A DNA stretch of 6,633 bases from Anaerolineae bacterium. GTDB taxonomy: Bacteria > Chloroflexota > Anaerolineae > Aggregatilineales > Phototrophicaceae. Each line of letters starts with the position of its first letter. The first letter of the stretch is position 1. The DNA lies in assembly GCA_020848855.1 (NCBI GenBank), contig JADLHH010000025.1:1-6633 (forward strand), given 5' to 3'. Under the pieces are notes generated by a model. The model searched no databases. It was not told the DNA's origin and worked only from the letters and a program-made list of their open reading frames with translations. Below, piece by piece: positions 1 to 5,670 of this stretch. The position numbers and the translations under genes were made by a program.

Positions 1-844
1 GTACGGCGTCGCCCTGCTCGCGCCGCTGTTCATCGGCGACCAGATCAGCCGGATCGACTTCGGTAGCTCGCTGCTGCCGCCGTCGCTGGCAGCGGGCGGG
101 CACATTCTGGGCACGGACACGCTGGGGCGCGACTTATTCCTGCGCATCCTGTTCGCCGCTCGAATCTCGTTGTTTATCTCCGCTACTGTCGTCATCGGCT
201 CCAGTCTTCTGGGCGTGCTGCTGGGGATCGTCGCGGGGTACTACGGCGGCAGGCTGGACGAAATCATCATGCGCCTGATCGACCTGATGATGGCGTTCCC
301 CGGCTTGCTGCTGGTGCTGGTGATCGTGTTCATCGCCGGCAACGGCATCGACAAGATGATTATCGTGCTGGTTGTGACCGGCTGGACGGGCTATGCCCGC
401 GTCGTCCGCGCCGAAACCATGCGCCTGCGCGAATACGCTTATATCGAATCGGCGCGCGCCATCGGCAGCCGGAACATTCGCATCATCTTCCGGCACATCC
501 TGCCCAACCTGCTGAGCGTGATGGCGACTCTGTCGGCGCTGGGGGTCGTCGGCGTCATCATGACCGAATCCGGCTTGAGCTTTCTGGGGATGGGCATTCA
601 GCCGCCGGATATTTCGTGGGGACTGCTCGTCGCCGACGGGCGTGGTTATCTGACGCAGGCATGGTGGCTGGCGGTGTTTCCCGGCGCAGCCATCTTCCTG
701 ACGAGTATGGCGTACAGCCTGCTTGCCGACTGGCTCAGCGTGATCGTCGACCCCGTTCAGCGCGCGCGCCTGATGGCAGCGACGCATCAACCGAGCCGCT
801 GGCGGAAGGCAAGCATCGCGCCGGTGCTTCAGAAGGAAGGTTAA
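1..844 (+). CDS. Dpp/Opp-type ABC transporter permease, DppC/OppC family (5' partial)
   Basis: This is an inner-membrane permease subunit of a peptide/nickel/oligosaccharide ABC importer. The reading frame is open from base 2, so the start lies outside the window; 280 residues are present and about 30-50 are missing (the cytosolic N-terminus and part of the first membrane helix). Visible family signatures are the periplasmic-loop motif GTDTLGRDLF (about residues 38-47), followed by ARISLFIS, and the EAA loop that contacts the ATPase, EYAYIESARAIGS...RHILPNL (about residues 144-170). After the truncated first helix, hydrophobic segments lie near residues 53-76, 98-113, 119-135, 170-189 and 221-243. 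The C-terminus (LADWLSVIVDPVQR) is also typical. Members of this family are named as peptide transporters but often carry oligosaccharides. The downstream catabolic genes suggest a sugar or sugar-acid glycoside here, which is inference. The gene ends with TAA one base before the next gene starts. Confidence 0.95.
   Translation, partial: YGVALLAPLFIGDQISRIDFGSSLLPPSLAAGGHILGTDTLGRDLFLRILFAARISLFISATVVIGSSLLGVLLGIVAGYYGGRLDEIIMRLIDLMMAFPGLLLVLVIVFIAGNGIDKMIIVLVVTGWTGYARVVRAETMRLREYAYIESARAIGSRNIRIIFRHILPNLLSVMATLSALGVVGVIMTESGLSFLGMGIQPPDISWGLLVADGRGYLTQAWWLAVFPGAAIFLTSMAYSLLADWLSVIVDPVQRARLMAATHQPSRWRKASIAPVLQKEG
831..840 (+). promoter_or_regulatory. Ribosome binding site for the TTG-started glycosidase gene
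   Basis: The purine run AGAAGGAAGG ends 5 nt before the TTG at 846 and lies inside the last codons of the permease gene. The strong Shine-Dalgarno match supports TTG 846 as the start, because no in-frame ATG exists near the beginning of this reading frame. The ATG at 880 is in another frame. The 1-nt gap between the permease stop and this start suggests translational coupling. Confidence 0.75.
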
Positions 845-845
845 C

Positions 846-2411
846 TTGTACTCACCAAAGTTTGGCACGACTCTGCCGTATGAACTTGGCTCTGGCCCGC
901 ACCTGTTCACGGACTGGCGTTACGTGCGACCGGGGCAGGTGCGCTGGGAAGGGGCAGCCGGGCAGGACATCAGCCTGTTCGCCACCGAAGGCGTGACGGA
1001 CGCGGTTCGGGCGCAGCTTCTGGATGTGCCCAGCGGGATTCGGCTGGTGACGCAGCCGGCGCAGCGGGTGGGTCCGCTGGTCAGCCCCGACAAGCCGTGG
1101 GAGCATACGGTTTTCTGGCCCACCCTGTTGTACGACGAAGGCAAATATCGCCTGTGGTACGAAGCCGTGCCCGGCACTTACTGGCAGACTGCCGCGACTG
1201 GCGACGGCGCGGCGCGCAGCCCCGGATGGGGCGACCTGCTGTGCTATGCCGAGTCCGACGATCTCGAACACTGGACGAAGCCCGAACTCGGCATTCTGGA
1301 TTACGAGGGGCAGCCGACCAACATCGTCTTTGGCGGCGCGCTCACGCCGGAGACCGGGCTGCACGGTGCGGCGATCTTCCGCGATCCGAGCGCCGCGCCG
1401 GATGCCCGCTACAAGCTGATGTACATGGGCAAAGTGCCGCCCGACCAGCAGGCGCGCGTTGACCTGACCGACCCGATGGCGCGCTATTACAAGAGCGCCA
1501 TGTACGGCGCGGTTTCGCCGGACGGCTTGCACTGGACGGCGCTGCCCGAACCGATCATGCTGGTCAACAGCGACACCGGCAACACGGTGGATTACGACCC
1601 CGCGCTGCAGAAGTACGTCGGTTATTTCCGCATGTGGTTCTACGGGCGGCGGGCGATTGGTCGTGCCGAAACCGACGACTTCGCCCATTGGTCGCTGCCG
1701 GAGCCGATCCTGTGGACGGGCGCGGATTATCCGCCCGACGTTGACCTGTACACCAACGCCCACAGCCTTTACCCCGGCACGACCGACCAGCACCTGATTT
1801 TCACTGCGTGGTATCGGCGCGGCACGGATACCACCACCGTGCATCTAGCGGGCAGCCAGGAAGGGCGGCTGTGGTCGCGCATCCCTGGCGCGCCGGTTCT
1901 CGATACGCAGGCGGACGGCGCATGGGATGGCGGCTGCCTGTTCGTCGGCAAGGGGCTGGTTCCAGTGGGGGGCGACCGCGTCGCCGCGCCTTACGTCGCC
2001 TATCGCGTCCCGCATAAATTCCCTCGCAGCATGATCCTCGGCGAAATTGGGCTGGCAAGCTGGCAGTCCGAGCGGATCGTTGCGCTGCAAGCCGACGAGC
2101 GCGGGCAGTTCACGACCCCGCCGCTGATTTTTAACGGACGTGAGCTTCACCTGAACCTGCTTACCGCTCGCGCCGGGCACGTGAAGGTCGAGGTCGCAGC
2201 GGCGGAAGACCCGATTCGCCCGGTTCCGACGCAGGCGGGCAGCCCGTTTGACGGATTCAGCTTTGTCGACTGTGATCCGATTGTTGGCAATCACGGGCGG
2301 GCGACGGTGACGTGGCGCGGGCAGGGCGATCTCAGCGCCTATGCGGGGAAACCGGTCGTGCTGCGCTTCCAGTTGTACGCCGCCAAACTCTTTGCCTTTA
2401 CGTTCGCCTGA
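846..2411 (+). CDS. Glycoside hydrolase-like five-bladed beta-propeller protein (GH43/GH32/DUF377-like)
   Basis: The 521-residue protein resembles the glycosyl hydrolase proteins of the GH43/GH32/DUF377-like beta-propeller superfamily found in sugar-degradation clusters of environmental bacteria. Evidence is the entry segment PWEHTVFWPTLLYDEGKYRLWYEA-type (residues 84-107) and recurring blade motifs of the form S/T-x-D-x-x-x-W: AESDDLEHW (135-143), AVSPDGLHW (222-230), AETDDFAHW (274-282) and AGSQEGRLW (335-343). Residues from about 400 to 521 form a beta-rich C-terminal domain with alternating hydrophobic residues, ending RFQLYAAKLFAF. No signal peptide or membrane helix is present, so it should be cytosolic and act on imported material. 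The start is TTG with a strong Shine-Dalgarno. I cannot assign catalytic acids or a numbered GH family. Candidate acids lie near blade starts, for example D250, D251 and D298. It could also be a phosphorylase (GH130 and DUF377 overlap) or a non-catalytic propeller. The fold is likely; the activity is not settled. Confidence 0.75.
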   Translation: MYSPKFGTTLPYELGSGPHLFTDWRYVRPGQVRWEGAAGQDISLFATEGVTDAVRAQLLDVPSGIRLVTQPAQRVGPLVSPDKPWEHTVFWPTLLYDEGKYRLWYEAVPGTYWQTAATGDGAARSPGWGDLLCYAESDDLEHWTKPELGILDYEGQPTNIVFGGALTPETGLHGAAIFRDPSAAPDARYKLMYMGKVPPDQQARVDLTDPMARYYKSAMYGAVSPDGLHWTALPEPIMLVNSDTGNTVDYDPALQKYVGYFRMWFYGRRAIGRAETDDFAHWSLPEPILWTGADYPPDVDLYTNAHSLYPGTTDQHLIFTAWYRRGTDTTTVHLAGSQEGRLWSRIPGAPVLDTQADGAWDGGCLFVGKGLVPVGGDRVAAPYVAYRVPHKFPRSMILGEIGLASWQSERIVALQADERGQFTTPPLIFNGRELHLNLLTARAGHVKVEVAAAEDPIRPVPTQAGSPFDGFSFVDCDPIVGNHGRATVTWRGQGDLSAYAGKPVVLRFQLYAAKLFAFTFA

Positions 2412-2420
2412 GCCGGGGAT

Positions 2421-3443
2421 ATGTCGATGCCTATGTGGGACACGATCATCCACAGCGGAATATTCGCCAAGGTGCTGGACGATTTTCGCGCCCGGCTGCC
2501 GGACGCGGGCTTTCATCTGCTGCACGAACACGCGCCGCTCTCCACCGAGGAACTGCACGCGCTGGCGCCGAAAGCGGAAGTCGTCTTTGGACCGGGGCAG
2601 GGGATGGACGCCGGATTCTTCAGCCGGGCGAGCCGTTTGAAAGTGGTGTCGCTGGTCTCCAGCGGTCCCGAACCGGTCGACGTGACCGCCGCGACCCGCA
2701 GCGGCGTGGTGATCACGCATACGCCGGAGCCGATCGCCGAAGCCGTTGCCGATCTGACGTGGGGTTTATTGCTGGGGGCTGCGCGGCGCATCCCGCAGCG
2801 TTACCACCGCCTGAAATATGAGCATTACCCCGACACCGAACTGGGGATGCAGGTGTACGGCAAGACACTCGGAATTGTGGGCTTGGGCTTCATCGGCAAG
2901 GCGGTCGCGCGGCGGGCGCAGGGGTTCGCCATGCGCCTGCTGGCGTGGAGCGAGGACGAATACTGGGACGCCGACTTCGCCGCGCGCCACGACATCCAGC
3001 GAGCCAGCCTGCACGACCTGCTGCGGCAGAGCAATTTCGTCAGCCTGCACATGCGCGCCACGCCGCTGACTCACCGTTTCATCGGCGCGGACGAGCTGGC
3101 GCTGATGAAACGCGAAGCCATTCTGATCAACACCGCCCGCGCCGAGCTGGTCGACGAGCAGGCGCTGTACGATGCGCTTCAGCGCGGCGTGCTGGCGGGC
3201 GCGGCGACCGACGTGAACAGCGATTACGGGCGTCGCAGCCCGCTGCTGGATTTGCCCAACGTGATCTGCACGCCGCATATCGGCGGGCGCAGCCGCGAAA
3301 CCGCGCTGGAACAGGTCGAGCAGGCGCTGGTGAATGCGCGCGGAGTCATGAACGGCGAGCGCCCGGCGCGGGTCATCAACCCGGAAGTGTACGACAACAG
3401 CCTGCCCCCGGATGATCAGGAAGCCGTCCATGAAAATCACTGA
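2421..3443 (+). CDS. D-isomer-specific 2-hydroxyacid dehydrogenase family protein, divergent
   Basis: The 340-residue protein belongs to the D-2-hydroxyacid dehydrogenase family (glyoxylate/hydroxypyruvate reductase, phosphoglycerate dehydrogenase and relatives), which interconverts 2-keto acids and D-2-hydroxyacids with NAD(P)H. Visible features are the catalytic-domain segment THTPEPIAEAVADLTWGLLL (99-118), the Rossmann motif G154-L-G-F-I-G159, the catalytic Arg R240 in INTAR, and the catalytic His H286 in TPHIGG. Several usual motifs differ. NTARG is NTARA. The catalytic Glu region after D264-V is NSDYG, so the Glu is replaced by Y269 or D268. The common DNID motif is EPVD (84-87). The acidic residue ending the second Rossmann strand is S177, compatible with NADP. 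The start is ATG 2421, but ATG 2427 is better spaced from the weak GGGG at 2415-2418. It lies 9 nt after the glycosidase gene and overlaps the dehydratase gene. The substrate is unknown; a keto acid from the sugar-acid route is plausible. Confidence 0.88.
   Translation: MSMPMWDTIIHSGIFAKVLDDFRARLPDAGFHLLHEHAPLSTEELHALAPKAEVVFGPGQGMDAGFFSRASRLKVVSLVSSGPEPVDVTAATRSGVVITHTPEPIAEAVADLTWGLLLGAARRIPQRYHRLKYEHYPDTELGMQVYGKTLGIVGLGFIGKAVARRAQGFAMRLLAWSEDEYWDADFAARHDIQRASLHDLLRQSNFVSLHMRATPLTHRFIGADELALMKREAILINTARAELVDEQALYDALQRGVLAGAATDVNSDYGRRSPLLDLPNVICTPHIGGRSRETALEQVEQALVNARGVMNGERPARVINPEVYDNSLPPDDQEAVHENH
3418..3423 (+). promoter_or_regulatory. Ribosome binding site choosing the start of the dehydratase gene
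   Basis: AGGAAG lies 6 nt before the ATG at 3430. The in-frame ATG at 3412 would put this site inside the gene and has no clear Shine-Dalgarno. The start at 3430 also gives the family-typical N-terminus MKITD. The site lies within the coding sequence of the upstream dehydrogenase. Confidence 0.75.
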
Positions 3444-4617
3444 CGGTGAAGCGCTGCCGGTGCAGGCGCCGGGGCGCACTCTGGTGGTCATCCTCGTCTC
3501 CACCGACGCGGGCATTACCGGCGTGGGCGAAGCCGGTTTGCAGCGCCGCCCGCAGGCGATTGTCGGGCTGGTCGAGCATCTGAAGCGCTGGCTGGTCGGC
3601 GAAGACCCGCATCGCATCGAATACCTGTGGCAGCGCATGTTTCGCGGCGGCTTCTACCCCGGCGACCGGCTTCTGGGGTCGGCGATTGCCGGGATCGACA
3701 TCGCGTTGTGGGACATTCTCGGTCAGTCGCTGAACGTGCCGGTGTATCAGCTTCTCGGCGGGCGCGTGCGCGATCACGTTGACTGCTTTCTGAACACGGC
3801 GTATCTGCCAAGCGACAGCAGCGCCGACAAAGACATGTCGCGCCTGATCTCGGCGGGCACACCGGAAGCCGCCGCCCGGCGCGCCGAACAGGCGCTGGCT
3901 GCCGGGCAGCGCTATTTTCGGCTCGCCCCGCCCACCGGCGCGGGCGCGACCTTCGATGCGCGACAGGCGGTGCGCGCGCTCCTGAGCCAGCTTCGCGCCG
4001 TCCGCGAGGCGGTGGGCGACAAACTGGAACTCATGGTTGATTTGCACACGCGGCTTTCGCCCAACGAGGCGGCGTGGTTCTGCGCCGAAGCCGAGCCGCT
4101 CAACCTGTACGTGGTCGAAGACCCGATTCGCTCCGAACATCCCGTCGCCTACCGCTGGCTACGCCAGCAGACTCGTCTACCGCTGGCGGCGGGCGAGCAG
4201 TGGGCGAACAAGTGGGAATTCCAGCGGGCGATTGAGGAACGCTGGATCGATTACGCGCGGGTTGACGTGTGCATCGCCGGTGGCATCAGTGAAGCCCGCA
4301 AGATCGCCGCCACCGCCGAAACCCATCTGGTTCAGATGCTGTTTCACAACCCGCTCGGACCGATCTGCACGGCAGCGTCACTGCATCTCGATCTGGCGCT
4401 GGACAACGCCGGACCACAGGAAGTGCTGTTCGACCCCAACACGCTGCTGCCGGACGTGTTCGAGTGCGCCTTCACCCTGCAGGGAACGCGCCTGACCGTG
4501 CCGGATGCGCCGGGGATTGGCGTGCGCGTCAACCGGGAAGCCGCCTTGCGCTACCCAGCAGTTTTTTCGGAACCGCCCCATCTTCATCGCACGGACGGGA
4601 GCTTCACCAATTACTGA
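3430..4617 (+). CDS. MR/MLE (enolase superfamily) sugar-acid dehydratase, galactonate/mannonate dehydratase type
   Basis: The 395-residue cytosolic Mg2+-dependent enzyme probably removes water from an aldonic or uronic-derived acid to give a 2-keto-3-deoxy acid. It has an N-terminal capping domain (about 1-115) with GDRLLGSAIAGIDIALWDI (78-96) and a TIM barrel. Predicted metal ligands are D204 (VDLHTRLS), E230 (VVEDP) and E256 (AAGEQ). The acid/base candidates are H206 and H306 (FHNPLGPICTAASLHLD), with D279 pairing with H306 as in D-galactonate dehydratase. The C-terminus HLHRTDGSFTNY resembles the family's active-site tail. The region 204-275 reads like mannonate dehydratase (RspA/ManD), while the H306 segment and D-x-H pairing read like DgoD. 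At the second barrel strand the usual K-x-K/K-x-N position is R164-L-A. An extra segment of roughly 14 residues (about 124-143) precedes it. The start is ATG 3430, chosen over 3412. It overlaps the previous gene by 14 nt. The class is firm; the substrate is not. Confidence 0.9.
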   Translation: MKITDGEALPVQAPGRTLVVILVSTDAGITGVGEAGLQRRPQAIVGLVEHLKRWLVGEDPHRIEYLWQRMFRGGFYPGDRLLGSAIAGIDIALWDILGQSLNVPVYQLLGGRVRDHVDCFLNTAYLPSDSSADKDMSRLISAGTPEAAARRAEQALAAGQRYFRLAPPTGAGATFDARQAVRALLSQLRAVREAVGDKLELMVDLHTRLSPNEAAWFCAEAEPLNLYVVEDPIRSEHPVAYRWLRQQTRLPLAAGEQWANKWEFQRAIEERWIDYARVDVCIAGGISEARKIAATAETHLVQMLFHNPLGPICTAASLHLDLALDNAGPQEVLFDPNTLLPDVFECAFTLQGTRLTVPDAPGIGVRVNREAALRYPAVFSEPPHLHRTDGSFTNY

Positions 4618-4634
4618 TCGTGTTCAGAAAGCGC

Positions 4635-4640
4635 GGGGAA
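4635..4640 (+). promoter_or_regulatory. Probable ribosome binding site for the DHDPS-family gene
   Basis: GGGGAA lies 3 nt before ATG 4644, closer than usual. It helps place the start at 4644. The frame is open further upstream to 4464, but that extension overlaps the dehydratase gene and encodes low-complexity, family-unlike sequence, while ATG 4644 begins the conserved FAGIIVPIVTPFD segment. Confidence 0.5.
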
Positions 4641-4643
4641 CCC

Positions 4644-5570
4644 ATGAGCAAATCATTCGCAGGCATTATCGTCCCGATTGTCACTCCGTTTGACGAGCGC
4701 GAAAACTTCGACCCAGCGGCGCTCGGCACACTGATCGAATTTCTGCTGAGCAGCGGGGTTCACGGCATTTTTCCAATCGGGAGCGTGGGCGAGTTCTACG
4801 CGCTGGACACCGACGAGATCAAGGCGATCATCCGCGCGACCGTGCGGACGGTGAACGGTCGCGTGCCCGTGATAGCCGGGACAGGCGCTGTCGATACGCG
4901 GCGTTCGATCCTGCTGAGCCAGTATGCCCAGGAAGCGGGCGCGGACGCCGTGACGATCCTCACGCCGTTTTACATTCAGCCGAACGAGGACGAGTTATTC
5001 CGGCATTACTCGGAAATCCTGAAAGCGGTGTCGATCCCGGTGCTCGGCTATTCGAATCCCGGTCGTTCCGGCGGCATTTCGCTCACGCCGGCGCTGGTGC
5101 GGCGGCTCGCGGAGCAGTACGCGCATTTTGCCGGGATGAAGGACAGCAGCGGGAATATTGCGCTCCTGAAGGAATACATACGCGCCGCATCGCCGGATTT
5201 CGCCGTCTTCACCGGGATGGACTCGATCATCTTCGAAGCAGTGGTCGACGGCGCGCGCGGCGCGGTCTGCGGGCTGGCAAATTTCGCGCCCCGGCTTGCC
5301 GTCGAGGTATACGACCTGACGCGCAGCGGCGATTACGACGCTGCCCGAATCGCTCAGGCAAAACTGGAGCGCCTGCGCGCCACCTACAGCCTGGGGACGT
5401 TTCCGGCGGTCACAAAAGCCGCTGCCCGAATGGTGGGGCTGCCGGTCGGCGCAACGCGGCTGCCGGTTGGCGCGCCTGGCTCCGAAGTCGAAGCCCGCCT
5501 GCGCGCTGCGCTGGTCGAGGTTCTGGGCGCAGAGGCGCTCGATCAACCGTATCGGGCGCAGACGAGCTGA
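4644..5570 (+). CDS. Dihydrodipicolinate synthase/N-acetylneuraminate lyase family aldolase or dehydratase
   Basis: The 308-residue protein is a class I, Schiff-base (beta/alpha)8 enzyme of the DHDPS/NAL family. In a sugar-acid cluster such enzymes either cleave 2-keto-3-deoxy acids to pyruvate plus an aldehyde, or dehydrate and decarboxylate them to alpha-ketoglutarate semialdehyde. Evidence is the N-terminal strand GIIVPIVTPFD (7-17), the pyruvate-binding motif G46-S-V-G-E50, TPFY with Y110, the catalytic Tyr Y136 in YSNPGRSGG, and the Schiff-base Lys K166 in GMKDSSGN. Length is normal for the family (about 290-310). R141 falls where true DHDPS has the Arg that binds the aspartate-semialdehyde carboxylate, so a DapA role is possible. 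The operon position argues for a catabolic role instead. The second hydroxyl of the usual G-T/S-T-G-E motif is replaced by V48. The gene lies 26 nt after the dehydratase gene and begins at ATG 4644. Confidence 0.9.
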   Translation: MSKSFAGIIVPIVTPFDERENFDPAALGTLIEFLLSSGVHGIFPIGSVGEFYALDTDEIKAIIRATVRTVNGRVPVIAGTGAVDTRRSILLSQYAQEAGADAVTILTPFYIQPNEDELFRHYSEILKAVSIPVLGYSNPGRSGGISLTPALVRRLAEQYAHFAGMKDSSGNIALLKEYIRAASPDFAVFTGMDSIIFEAVVDGARGAVCGLANFAPRLAVEVYDLTRSGDYDAARIAQAKLERLRATYSLGTFPAVTKAAARMVGLPVGATRLPVGAPGSEVEARLRAALVEVLGAEALDQPYRAQTS

Positions 5571-5670
5571 AAATGATGACAGCCGGGCGGCAGGAAATAG
5601 GCGATGCTGCCGCAGCGTCTAGTATCCACAACCCGGCACGGCGTTTATCTTCACCCACAGGGAGTCGCTC
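5571..5670 (+). other. Intergenic region with a GC-rich hairpin
   Basis: This 100-nt gap is the longest non-coding stretch in the window. GATGCTG (5603-5609) can pair with CAGCGTC (5613-5619) over a 3-nt CCG loop: 7 pairs including one G-T wobble. An alternative fold pairs GCGGCAG (5587-5593) with CTGCCGC (5607-5613) across a 13-nt loop. The two folds exclude each other. No run of T follows, so a classical intrinsic terminator is not supported. The structure could be a 3' end stabiliser, a weak pause site or a leader element for the aldehyde dehydrogenase gene. No convincing -35/-10 promoter pair was seen. Confidence 0.35.
5659..5664 (+). promoter_or_regulatory. Ribosome binding site of the aldehyde dehydrogenase gene
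   Basis: AGGGAG lies 6 nt before ATG 5671, a good Shine-Dalgarno match and spacing. It fixes the start of the last gene. Confidence 0.75.

Noticed and set aside
134..910. Long minus-strand open frame opposite the permease (258 codons)
   Set aside because: It is antisense to a clear permease, is rich in His, Gln, Asp and Arg as expected from a GC-rich reverse frame, and shows no family motif.
1845..2720. Minus-strand open frame of 291 codons spanning the glycosidase/dehydrogenase junction
   Set aside because: It overlaps two well-supported genes on the other strand, and its composition is Arg- and His-rich with no recognisable domain.
2766..3638. Minus-strand open frame of 290 codons opposite the dehydrogenase and dehydratase genes
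   Set aside because: It is a shadow of strong codon bias; it has no motif and no credible ribosome binding context.
4464..4643. N-terminal extension of the DHDPS-family frame upstream of ATG 4644
   Set aside because: It overlaps the end of the dehydratase gene in another frame, does not look like the family, and ATG 4644 begins the conserved first strand.
5439..5473. Direct repeat of CTGCCGGTYGGCGC 21 nt apart, encoding LPVGA twice
   Set aside because: It lies in the normal C-terminal family segment (GLPVG followed by R-x-P) of the DHDPS-family protein and is in frame, so it is best explained as coding coincidence and not as a functional repeat.
5571..5670. Possible promoter before the aldehyde dehydrogenase gene (TAGTAT near 5620)
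   Set aside because: No matching -35 element is found at a proper distance, so a separate promoter is not supported.
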